NCBI GenBank assembly: GCA_964611575.1
Contig: CAZTAJ010000005.1
Coordinates: 1-64,000 of the forward strand
Reading direction: 5' to 3'
Origin: CAITUY01 sp964611575
Lineage (GTDB): Bacteria > Verrucomicrobiota > Kiritimatiellia > CAIKKV01 > CAITUY01
DNA length: 64,000 bases
Part shown: positions 42,639 through 51,094 of the stretch, one piece after another
How the letters are laid out: every line of letters begins with the position of its first letter
Position numbering within the stretch: position 1 is the first letter of the stretch
Position numbers and translations under genes: made by a program
Notes under the pieces: generated by a model
Told to the model about the DNA's origin: nothing
Database searches by the model: none
Seen by the model: only the letters and a program-made list of their open reading frames with translations

Positions 42639-43949
42639 ATGACGACGACGCGAATCTGGCAGCCTGAAACCGAGTGCATGGACCGCCGTGACCTGGCGGC
42701 CCTTCAACTAAGCCGGCTGCAGCGGCAGGTGCAGTGCGCCTGGGACCGTTTGCCGTACTATGCGGCAAAGATGCGGGCCGCCGGCGTGACCCCTGCGGAT
42801 ATCCGCTGCCTGGCCGATGCGGCCCGTCTGCCGTTCACCGAGAAGGACGATCTGCGGCAGAACTACCCGTTCAAGACGTTCGCCGTGCCCCTGCGCGAGG
42901 TCGTTCGCCTGCATGCCTCCACCGGCACCACCGGCAAGCCGACGGTGGTGGGGTACACGCGAAACGACATGAACGTGTGGTCGGAAGTCGTCGCGCGCTT
43001 CCTCGTGGCGGGGGGGCTCACGCAGGATGACATCGTGCAGATCGCGTTCGGCTACGGGCTGTTCACGGGCGGGTTCGGCCTGCACTATGGCGTCGAACGC
43101 GTCGGCGCCACGGTCATCCCGGCCTCGAGCGGCAACACGGAACGGCAACTCATGCTGATGAAGGATCTGGGGACCACAGCCCTGGTGTGCACGCCCACCT
43201 ACGCGGTCTACCTCGGGGAGGAGATGCGGAAACTCGGTTTCGGGCCCGGCGATTTCTCCCTGAAATGGGGCTTTTTCGGCGGGGAGTTCTGGACGGACCA
43301 CATCCGCACCAAGATCGAAAGCCTGTTGGGCATCACGGCCACGGACAACTACGGCCTGTCCGAAATCGTGGGTCCCGGAGTGAGCGGCGAGTGCCTGGTC
43401 AAACAGGGCATGCACATCGCGGAGGATCATTTCCTGTTCGAGATTGTCGACCGTCAGACTCTGCAGCCCCTGCCCGCCGGCGAATCGGGTGAGGCGATCA
43501 TCACGACGCTGACGAAGGAAGCCATTCCCGTGCTGCGGTACCGGACGCGTGACATCACGCGCCTGATCCCCGAGCCCTGTCCGTGCGGCCGGACGCTGCG
43601 GCGCATGGAAAAGGTGCTGGGGCGCACGGATGACATGCTGATCATCCGGGGGGTCAACGTGTTCCCGTCGCAGGTCGAAACCGTGCTGCTCCAGATGCAG
43701 GAGGCTCAGCCGCACTATCAACTGGTGGCTACGCGGGAAGGCGCCCTGGATCTTCTGGAGGTCAAGGTCGAGGTGTCCGAATCGGCCTTCTCGGACGAGA
43801 TGAAGCAGTTGACGGCGTTTCGGGAGAAACTGCAGCACAAGCTCAACAGCGCGCTCGGGGTGCATGCCAAGCTCACGCTGGTGGAGCCGGGCGGTTTGGA
43901 ACGGTTTACCGGCAAAGCCAAGCGGGTGATTGATCAGAGGACGTTCTGA
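42639..43949 (+). CDS. paaK: Phenylacetate-CoA ligase-family AMP-forming enzyme, copy 2
   Basis: A 436-residue paralogue of the gene at 40821, with STGTTGKPTVVGYT from residue 94, DNYGLSEIVGPGV, RYRTRDIT and GRTDDMLIIRGVNVFPSQVE. Both copies keep the AMP-binding and C-terminal hinge motifs, so both are likely active, perhaps on different aryl acids. It starts 17 bp after the ACT gene and its TGA overlaps the next ATG (TGATG), so the aldose epimerase gene is coupled to it. Confidence 0.92.
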   Translation: MTTTRIWQPETECMDRRDLAALQLSRLQRQVQCAWDRLPYYAAKMRAAGVTPADIRCLADAARLPFTEKDDLRQNYPFKTFAVPLREVVRLHASTGTTGKPTVVGYTRNDMNVWSEVVARFLVAGGLTQDDIVQIAFGYGLFTGGFGLHYGVERVGATVIPASSGNTERQLMLMKDLGTTALVCTPTYAVYLGEEMRKLGFGPGDFSLKWGFFGGEFWTDHIRTKIESLLGITATDNYGLSEIVGPGVSGECLVKQGMHIAEDHFLFEIVDRQTLQPLPAGESGEAIITTLTKEAIPVLRYRTRDITRLIPEPCPCGRTLRRMEKVLGRTDDMLIIRGVNVFPSQVETVLLQMQEAQPHYQLVATREGALDLLEVKVEVSESAFSDEMKQLTAFREKLQHKLNSALGVHAKLTLVEPGGLERFTGKAKRVIDQRTF

Positions 43950-44875
43950 TGAAGATTTCGGAGAACGGATGCGTGGCGTATCGCCTGTGCGCCGCGGACG
44001 GGCGGGGCGAGGCGACCGTGGTTCCGGCGTTGGGGGCGGTGGTGAGTTCCCTGCGGTTGCCGGGCGCGGCGGGACTGCGGGAGGTGCTCTACCAGCATCC
44101 GCATTTCTGGGACCCGGCCGTGGAACGCACCCGGGGCGGGATCCCGTTCCTCTTTCCCGTCTGCGGCCGGCTTGAACGGGGCGGCGCCACGGGGACTTAC
44201 CTGTTGGACGGCCGGTTGCATGACCTCAAGATCCACGGGTTTGCCATGCGGGCCCCATGGCAGGTCGTCAAGTCCGACGACGTTTCGCTGACCGCGCGAC
44301 TGGTGGATACGGAGCATTCGCGGGCCGCGTTCCCGTTCCGGTTCCGGGTGACGCTCACCTTCCGGTTCGAAGCCGGCGCCTTTCTGATCGACCAGGCGTA
44401 CGAGAACACGGGGACGCGGCCGATGCCCTACTATGCGGGGTTCCATCCGTTCTTTGCAACGCCCGCACCCGGTCAGGGCAAGGAGGCGACGCGACTCGAT
44501 TTCAGGCCTGTGTCGCGCTGGGTCTATAATGGTACACTGTCGGACATATGCCGGGTGGATGATCCGCCGACGCTGCCGCGCAGTGTGACGGATCCCGCGA
44601 TCAACGAGATGCTGGCACGGGTGGACACGGATCGTGAGGTCCGGCTGCTGCATCCGGATGGCCTGGTGGTCCACACGCGCGCGGACGGCGTGGAAGACGA
44701 CGGGATGTTCCCGTTTGTGCAATTGTACACCATGCCTGACCGCCCGTTCTTCTGCGTTGAGCCGTGGATGGGATTCCCGAATGCGCTCAACACGGCATCC
44801 GGGGCACGCTGGCTGGCGCCGGGGCGGATCGAGCACGGCAGGCTGAACGTTTGGACGTCGCACGGGGCGACATAG
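43949..44875 (+). CDS. Aldose 1-epimerase family protein
   Basis: A 308-residue protein of the galactose mutarotase fold. It has RGGIPFLFPVCGRL near residue 63, HDLKIHGFAMRAPWQV near 90 (His), YYAGFHPFF near 165 (His) and FFCVEPWMGFPNALN near 270 (Glu). These are the positions of the catalytic His and Glu in GalM/YeaD-type enzymes, which interconvert alpha and beta anomers. Position after paaK copy 2 by 1-bp overlap may be chance; a glucose-6-phosphate epimerase-like role is possible. Confidence 0.85.
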   Translation: MKISENGCVAYRLCAADGRGEATVVPALGAVVSSLRLPGAAGLREVLYQHPHFWDPAVERTRGGIPFLFPVCGRLERGGATGTYLLDGRLHDLKIHGFAMRAPWQVVKSDDVSLTARLVDTEHSRAAFPFRFRVTLTFRFEAGAFLIDQAYENTGTRPMPYYAGFHPFFATPAPGQGKEATRLDFRPVSRWVYNGTLSDICRVDDPPTLPRSVTDPAINEMLARVDTDREVRLLHPDGLVVHTRADGVEDDGMFPFVQLYTMPDRPFFCVEPWMGFPNALNTASGARWLAPGRIEHGRLNVWTSHGAT

Positions 44876-44889
44876 AAACTGAGGAATCC

Positions 44890-46668
44890 ATGGCCATAGA
44901 ACGTCGTCGCAATCCGAAACTGAGACCCATCTGGTGGACGTCGCGGGAATGGATGGCGCTGATCGGATCGCTGGTGCTGGCCGGCAGCGTCGCCTTGCTG
45001 GGCGCGGCCATCAATTTCAACGAATGGCTGTTGGCCTTCTTCCATCCGCACGCCAACCAGCCGCTGGTGGAATTCACCATCAATTTCCTTTTCGTCTGGC
45101 TGGTCGTCCTTCTGATCCTGTCCTACCTGCGTTGGCGGCGGGCGGCGCTGCACAGCCAGGAGCTCGAGGACATCATTGACGGCATCAATCCCGACGTGCT
45201 GCTGGTGATCGACAAGGACCGGACGATCCTGATGTCCAACCGGTCCATGGACCGGATGTTCGGCCATTCGCAGGAGGCCATCATCGGGCAGAAGACCGAC
45301 ATGCTGTATTTCGATCGGCGCCAGACGCCGGGCCAGAAGCACGAGATCTACGACTCGCTGGAGCGCGAGGGATTTCATGTGGGGGCGGCGACCGGCCGCA
45401 AGCGGGACGGGCAGGTGTTTCCGCTGGAGATCATCACCGGTCTGCTGAAGCAGCACGGGGGGAGCGTGCTGTTGCTGCGCGACATTTCCGAGCGGCAGCG
45501 GGCGGAGGAGTTGCTGCTCGAGCGCGAGGGGCAACTTCGGCAGTCGCAGAAGATGGAGGCGCTCGGCTTGCTGGCCGGGGGCGTGGCGCATGATTTCAAC
45601 AACCTCCTGACGTCGATCCTGGGATTCAGCACACTGGCGCTGGAGACGATCCCCGCGGACCATGCGGCCCGTGCGGACCTGCGCGAGGTGATCGCGGCGG
45701 CGGAACGCGCGGCAAAACTGACGTCGCAGTTGCTGACCCTGGGCCGGAAACAGGCGTTGCAGATCGGGCCGCTGGAAATCAACTCGGTGGTGGGCGGCAT
45801 GGCGGAACTGCTGCGCCGCACCCTCAGCGAGGAAGTGGCGCTGGATCTGCAGCTCGATCCGAAAGCCGGACATGTGCTGGCCGACAAGGGTGGTGTCGAG
45901 CAGGTGCTGTTGAACCTGGCCGTGAATGCCCGCGATGCCATGCCCAAGGGCGGTCATCTCACCATCCGCACCGACCAGGTTGTTCTGGATGACGCGTATT
46001 GCCGCAAGCATGTGGGCGTGGAACCCGGAGCCTATGGCCGTTTGCTGGTGCGGGATTCGGGCGAGGGCATGTCCGGCGAGGTGCAGGAGAGAATTTTTGA
46101 GCCTTTCTTCACCACGAAAGAGAAGGGCAAAGGCACGGGACTGGGGCTGTCGATGGTGTACGGCATCGTGCGCCAGTGCCAGGGCTACATCGAGTTCGAC
46201 AGCGTCCGCGGCAAGGGGTCGGAGTTCCGGGTGTACTTCAAACCATCAGAGGCGGGGGCCGGCGAATGCCCGCCCGAGGCGCCTGCACCGGTCCCGACCG
46301 GAGCCGAGACCATCCTGATCGTGGAGGACGAGCCCGTGTTGCGCACCCTGGCGGCGCGGGTCCTGGGTGGACTTGGCTATCGTGTGCTGGAAGCGGAGGG
46401 CGGGCATGAAGCGGTGGAATGCTGCAATCGCCTGCACGTTCCCATCCACCTGATCCTGATGGATCTGGTCCTGCCGGACGGGAACGGGGCGGACATCATT
46501 GCGCAGGTGCGCGCCCTGCGGAAGGATTTTCGGGTGCTGTATGTCACCGGTTTCGGCACCGAGGCCATGACGCGGCATGGCCTGGAGAACGGGCCTGACG
46601 CCGTCATCGGCAAGCCCTATACGCAAGATACGCTGGCGCGCAAGGTCCGTGAGGTGCTGGACGCGTGA
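44890..46668 (+). CDS. Membrane-bound PAS hybrid histidine kinase with receiver
   Basis: A 592-residue protein with two membrane segments (about 23-44 and 63-83), a PAS domain (about 95-215; LVIDKDRTILMSNRSMDRMF), HisKA with phosphoryl-accepting His234 in GGVAHDFNNLL, and HATPase with NLAVNARDAMPKGG, DSGEGM and KGTGLGLSMV. A C-terminal receiver follows with Asp525 in LILMDLVLPDG and KPYTQ. GAGGA precedes the ATG at 44890; an in-frame start at 44764 lies inside the epimerase gene. The receiver is the same molecule's, and no separate response regulator is adjacent, so the output is unknown. Confidence 0.92.
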   Translation: MAIERRRNPKLRPIWWTSREWMALIGSLVLAGSVALLGAAINFNEWLLAFFHPHANQPLVEFTINFLFVWLVVLLILSYLRWRRAALHSQELEDIIDGINPDVLLVIDKDRTILMSNRSMDRMFGHSQEAIIGQKTDMLYFDRRQTPGQKHEIYDSLEREGFHVGAATGRKRDGQVFPLEIITGLLKQHGGSVLLLRDISERQRAEELLLEREGQLRQSQKMEALGLLAGGVAHDFNNLLTSILGFSTLALETIPADHAARADLREVIAAAERAAKLTSQLLTLGRKQALQIGPLEINSVVGGMAELLRRTLSEEVALDLQLDPKAGHVLADKGGVEQVLLNLAVNARDAMPKGGHLTIRTDQVVLDDAYCRKHVGVEPGAYGRLLVRDSGEGMSGEVQERIFEPFFTTKEKGKGTGLGLSMVYGIVRQCQGYIEFDSVRGKGSEFRVYFKPSEAGAGECPPEAPAPVPTGAETILIVEDEPVLRTLAARVLGGLGYRVLEAEGGHEAVECCNRLHVPIHLILMDLVLPDGNGADIIAQVRALRKDFRVLYVTGFGTEAMTRHGLENGPDAVIGKPYTQDTLARKVREVLDA

Positions 46669-46689
46669 TGAGCCCGGGGGCGTCGGCGC

Positions 46690-47856
46690 TTACACCCCGA
46701 ACGATTTGCCGAGGTTGAGCACCGTCGATCGGGCGCTTGCCTTTCTGGTCTTGGATGAGGCAATCAGCTTCTTCAGCAGGCGTTCGTAGGCGGCGCCGCT
46801 CATCGGCAGATCGACCGTCCTGCCGGTCAGCGATGAGAGGAGCATGGCGTTCCCGAGTTCCACGGAGTGGATGCCCTCGACGGCCGGCGCGATCAGGGGC
46901 GTACGGTCGAGAATGGCGTCGACGAAATTCTGCGTGATTCCCTGGTGCTGTGGTGAAGCGCCGCTCACGGGAATGTCGATATTCCAGACGGCCGGGGTGG
47001 CGAAGCCCTCTTGGGAGGTCTTCAGGAATACATTGCTTGGGATCTCGTTGCGCGTGAACTGCACGGTCCCGTTCTCGATCACGATCTTACCGCGGTCGCC
47101 CGTGATCTCCAGCCGGTTGGTGCCGGGCGCCTCCCCGGTGGTCGTGATGAACACACCGGTCGCGCCGTTGGGGTACTCCAGGTAGGCCGTGACGTCATCC
47201 TCGACCTCGATGGCATGGTGCTTGCCCAGCCCGCAGAAGGCGCGCACGGACGAGGGCATGCCGCAAATCCACTGGAACAGGTCCAGGTTATGGGGGCACT
47301 GGTTCAGCAGCACGCCGCCGCCTTCGCCCTGCCAGGTCGCCCGCCAGCCGCCCGAATTGTAGTAGGCCTGGGTGCGGAACCAGTTCGTGATGATCCAGTT
47401 GGTGCGCCGGATTTCGCCCAACTCGCCGTCCTGGATGAGCTGGCGAACGCGGATGAAGCAGGGGGTGGTGCGCTGGTTGAACATGGCGGAAAACACCTGG
47501 GACTTCCGCGGGCGCTTCCGGTAGGCGGCGATCAGCCGTTCGCAGTCCGCCTTGTGCACCGAAATCGGTTTTTCAACCAGGACGTGCAGTCCGGCCTTGA
47601 GCGCGGCCACGCCGATCGTGGTGTGGGCGTAGTGAGGCGTGGCGATCAACACGGCGTCGACCTCGCGTGACGCGAAGAGCGCATCGGCCGAGGCGTAACC
47701 CGGAATGTCCTTGAACGCCTGGAGCCGGGCGGGATCGGTGTCGCACACCGCTGCGAGTCTGGCCCGCTTGATTTTGCCTTCCAGGAGATAGCGGGCATGG
47801 TGGCTGCCCATGCCGCCAACCCCGATGATTCCGATCCGCACGTGATGTTTGTCCAT
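46690..47856 (-). CDS. Gfo/Idh/MocA-family NAD(P)-dependent oxidoreductase
   Basis: A 388-residue protein with the N-terminal Rossmann motif IGIIGVGGMGSHHARYL, the family lysine motif HVLVEKPIS (about residue 95) and a C-terminal catalytic segment with LNQCPHNLDLFQWICG (His near 190). Members oxidise sugars, inositol or sugar nucleotides. GGAG precedes the ATG at 47856. It stands alone, convergent with the histidine kinase, and is divergent from the radical SAM gene. The substrate is not determined. Confidence 0.9.
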   Translation of the reverse strand: MDKHHVRIGIIGVGGMGSHHARYLLEGKIKRARLAAVCDTDPARLQAFKDIPGYASADALFASREVDAVLIATPHYAHTTIGVAALKAGLHVLVEKPISVHKADCERLIAAYRKRPRKSQVFSAMFNQRTTPCFIRVRQLIQDGELGEIRRTNWIITNWFRTQAYYNSGGWRATWQGEGGGVLLNQCPHNLDLFQWICGMPSSVRAFCGLGKHHAIEVEDDVTAYLEYPNGATGVFITTTGEAPGTNRLEITGDRGKIVIENGTVQFTRNEIPSNVFLKTSQEGFATPAVWNIDIPVSGASPQHQGITQNFVDAILDRTPLIAPAVEGIHSVELGNAMLLSSLTGRTVDLPMSGAAYERLLKKLIASSKTRKASARSTVLNLGKSFGV

Positions 47857-48041
47857 AAGCGACTCCTGCCGATATCAAACGGCGTTGGGTTGAAAAAAGG
47901 TGGAAGAAGTGTGATGGGAGCAGGTGGAAAATGCAATACGGGAATCGGGCGGGGCGGCCGCTCGGCAGGGCGGGCGCATGCCGCTCGAGGGACGATGGGC
48001 CGGGGATTGCCCCGGCCGGGGGTGCAGGGTAGGATGGTCGC

Positions 48042-49925
48042 ATGCCTGAACCTGTCCACGCGATGCTGCCGGCCGGCTGGCTTGTACCGGGAACGACGCC
48101 CGATCCGGTCGCCGCACGGCGCGCCCTGCCGATGTCACGCCGCGACATGGAGGCGCGCGGGTGGGCCGAGTGCGATGTGGTGGTGATCACCGGCGATGCC
48201 TACGTGGATCACCCGTCCTTCGGCGCGGCACTCATCGGGCGTTGGCTGGAGTGGCTCGGCTACCGTGTCGGCATCATCGCGCAGCCCGATGTCGCGGACG
48301 TCGAGGCGTTCCGGGCGCTCGGGCGTCCCCGTCTCTTCTGGGGGATCACCGCCGGCAACATGGACAGCGAACTGGCACGGCTGACCGTGATGCGCAAGGT
48401 CCGCCATGACGATGCCTATACGCCGGGCGGGAAGGGAGGGCGTCGGCCCCCGAATGCGACGATCGTCTACACGTCCATGGCCCGCCAGGCCTTCAAGGGT
48501 GTCCCTGTCGTCCTGGGCGGCGTGGAAGCCTCATTGCGGCGTTTTGCCTACTACGACTACTGGACGGACAAGGTGCGGCGTTCGATCCTGTTCGACGCCA
48601 AGGCGGAACTGCTGGTCTATGGAATGGCCGAGCGGGCCCTGGCCGAGGTCGCCCGGCGACGGCGCGAGGGCGGGGACTGGCACGGGATCGCGGGAACGGC
48701 CGAGATTCGCAAGGCGGCGGAACTGCCGGCCGATACCCTCCGGCTGCCGTCCTACGCCGAGGTGGCGGCGGGGGACGAAGCCGGCCGCCGGGCGTTTGCC
48801 GGGATGACGAGGACGATCTACCTCAACCATGGCGCGTTTTCGGACGCCGTGCTGTCCCAGACCCATGGCGACCGGGACCTGGTCGTCCATCCGCCGGTCA
48901 AGCCGCCCACGCCGGCGGAACTTGACCTGATCTATGCGCTGCCGTTCACGCGCCGGCCGCACCCGGCCTACGGCAGCGAGAAGATCCCGGCCTGGGAGAT
49001 GATCAAGGATTCAGTCACGACGCACCGGGGTTGCTACGCCGGGTGTGCGTTCTGCGCCATTGCCATGCACCAGGGCCCGGCGGTCACCTCGCGCAGCCAG
49101 GCGTCCGTGCTCGACGAACTGGGGCGCCTGGCGTGTGACGCCGGGTTCCATGGCACGGTCAGTGACCTGGGCGGGCCGACGGCGAACATGTATGGCACCG
49201 GCTGCCGGCAGGGCCGCGCGGGATGCCCGGGCCGGAATTGCCTGGTCCCGCAGCCGTGCCCGCATCTCGACATGGATCATGCGCGGGTGCTCGAGCTGAT
49301 GCGCGCCGCTCGCCGGGCGCCGGGCGTGAAGCATGCCTTTGTCACCAGCGGCGTGCGCCACGACCTGGCGCTGGCTGGCGGCGGTCGCGAGTACGTGCAG
49401 GAACTGGTGGATCACCATGTCTGCGGCCTGCTCAAGATCGCGCCGGAACATGTGTCGGACGGCGTGTTGTCCGTCATGCGCAAGCCCGGCCGCCGGCTGT
49501 ACGAGACGTTCACGGCATTGTATCGGGCCTGCCTGGGACAGGCGAAGAAACCCTACGCGCTGGTCGAGTATTTCATCAGCGGCCACCCCGGTTGCACGCT
49601 GCAGGACATGGTCGAACTGGCCTGCTACCTGCATGGCCGGGGCATCCAGCCCGAGCAGGTGCAGGACTTCTATCCGGCGCCCCTGACCCTGGCGGCGGCC
49701 ATGTTCCACACCGGGCTCGATCCGTTGACCCTGGAGCCCGTGCCTGTGGCGAAGACCGATCGGGAGAAAGCCCTGCAACGGGCGTTGCTGCTGTGTCATC
49801 AACCCGACTTCCAGGACAAGGCGCGCGAGGCTTTGCGTGAGGCGGGGCGCGACGATCTGATTGGCAACGGCCGCCGGTGCCTGGTGCCGCCGGCCCGGCC
49901 CGGACACCGGCCGAACCGGCGCTAG
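48042..49925 (+). CDS. YgiQ-family radical SAM protein
   Basis: A 627-residue protein with an N-terminal YgiQ region (LPMSRRDMEARGWAECDVVV) and the radical SAM cluster C331-x3-C335-x2-C338 in TTHRGCYAGCAFCAIAMHQG. GVEASLRRFAYYDYWTDKVR is characteristic of the family, as is LLKIAPEHVSDGVL. The biological reaction of YgiQ is not established. The ATG at 48042 has only a weak AGGATG upstream. It ends 104 bp before corA. The Cys after 395 (C-x5-C-PGRNC) is also typical of the family. Confidence 0.92.
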   Translation: MPEPVHAMLPAGWLVPGTTPDPVAARRALPMSRRDMEARGWAECDVVVITGDAYVDHPSFGAALIGRWLEWLGYRVGIIAQPDVADVEAFRALGRPRLFWGITAGNMDSELARLTVMRKVRHDDAYTPGGKGGRRPPNATIVYTSMARQAFKGVPVVLGGVEASLRRFAYYDYWTDKVRRSILFDAKAELLVYGMAERALAEVARRRREGGDWHGIAGTAEIRKAAELPADTLRLPSYAEVAAGDEAGRRAFAGMTRTIYLNHGAFSDAVLSQTHGDRDLVVHPPVKPPTPAELDLIYALPFTRRPHPAYGSEKIPAWEMIKDSVTTHRGCYAGCAFCAIAMHQGPAVTSRSQASVLDELGRLACDAGFHGTVSDLGGPTANMYGTGCRQGRAGCPGRNCLVPQPCPHLDMDHARVLELMRAARRAPGVKHAFVTSGVRHDLALAGGGREYVQELVDHHVCGLLKIAPEHVSDGVLSVMRKPGRRLYETFTALYRACLGQAKKPYALVEYFISGHPGCTLQDMVELACYLHGRGIQPEQVQDFYPAPLTLAAAMFHTGLDPLTLEPVPVAKTDREKALQRALLLCHQPDFQDKAREALREAGRDDLIGNGRRCLVPPARPGHRPNRR

Positions 49926-50029
49926 CCGGCCGCGGGGCGTTGACTTTTGGGGCGCCGGCTTTTCATCTTGTGTTCGATCGCGGGCGGTCCTAGCATTCCG
50001 CTCGTTGTTCTCGGAAAGCGGGGCGCAGG

Positions 50030-51010
50030 ATGCCGATTCGTTCATTTGTTTTCAATCAGAAGGAAGGCCGGCTCATCAGCCAGGATCTGTCGCTCGATCT
50101 GCTCAAGATCGTGCTGCAGGATGAAGGCGTTCAGTTCTGGGTGGATTGCGGTGAGTGCTCGGACGAGGAAGGCAAAGCCCTGCTCGATGAGGTGTTTCAT
50201 TTCCATCCGCTGGCGATCGAGGACTGCCTGACTCCGAGCGACCGCTCCAAGGTCGAGGAGTACGAAGGTTACGTCTTCGTGGTCATCCATGCGGTCAACT
50301 ACACCGACGGGCAGTTCAGGGCCTTTGAACTCAACATGTTCATCGGGCGGAACTTCCTGGTCACGTTCCATCGCGACCCGTTGCGATGTGTCGCCTCGAC
50401 GATCGATCGGGTGCTGAAGAATGCGCCGACCGTGGCGCGGGCGCCCGACCGCCTGTCGTACACCCTCCTCGATTTTCTGCTCGAAGGCTATGCGCCCGCG
50501 ATCGAGGAACTCTCCGTTGAAATCGCCGATCTCGAGAAGAAGGTGCTTGGCGATCCCTCCCGGGGTATTCTCAAGGAGGTCCTGGATCTCAAGGCCGAAA
50601 CGTCGCGTTTGCGCCAGATCGTCTGGCCGCAGCGCGAAGTCATGGGGCGGCTGGCGCACGGCGAGTTCAAAATCATCCGGGCGCACATGCTGCCGTACTA
50701 CCGCGACCTGCTCGACCAGTTGGTGCGGATCAGCACCATGGCCGAGAACGCGCGCGATTCGCTGACTAACGTCCTGCAGGTCAACCTCAACCTGCAGCAG
50801 ATGCAGGTCAACCACGTCATCAAGGTGCTGACCGTGATGGCCACGTTGTTCATGCCGATTCTCGTGGTCACCAGTTTTTACGGCATGAATTTCAAACACT
50901 GGCCGGGGATGGAGCACCCGTACGCGGAGGCGTACCTGTGGGTGTTCGGCATCACCGGGGTGTCGACGTTGCTGCTTTTCTGGTTCCTCAAGCGCAAGAA
51001 GTGGTGGTAA
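50030..51010 (+). CDS. corA: CorA-family magnesium/divalent cation transporter
   Basis: A 326-residue CorA protein. The cytoplasmic alpha/beta N-terminal part is followed by a long helix and two C-terminal membrane segments. The selectivity motif YGMNF is at residues 284-288, between TLFMPILVVTSF and WVFGITGVSTLLLFWF. The protein ends with a basic tail (KRKKWW), as usual for CorA. It forms pentameric channels for Mg2+ or Co2+ in the inner membrane. The start codon at 50030 follows GGCGCAGG. Downstream genes run in the same direction but are spaced by 84 bp. Confidence 0.95.
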   Translation: MPIRSFVFNQKEGRLISQDLSLDLLKIVLQDEGVQFWVDCGECSDEEGKALLDEVFHFHPLAIEDCLTPSDRSKVEEYEGYVFVVIHAVNYTDGQFRAFELNMFIGRNFLVTFHRDPLRCVASTIDRVLKNAPTVARAPDRLSYTLLDFLLEGYAPAIEELSVEIADLEKKVLGDPSRGILKEVLDLKAETSRLRQIVWPQREVMGRLAHGEFKIIRAHMLPYYRDLLDQLVRISTMAENARDSLTNVLQVNLNLQQMQVNHVIKVLTVMATLFMPILVVTSFYGMNFKHWPGMEHPYAEAYLWVFGITGVSTLLLFWFLKRKKWW

Positions 51011-51094
51011 GCATGCCGGATTCAGGGTCATACGATGGGCTGGCCGGCATGGAGGATCTGCGTGCCTGCCTGAGTCGGGTCGAGGCGTGAAGCG

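Noticed and set aside
51013..51090. 25-codon frame between corA and the U32 gene (MPDSGSYDGLAGMED...)
   Set aside because: There is no ribosome-binding site beyond the end of corA and no known family at this length. It could be real but cannot be supported.
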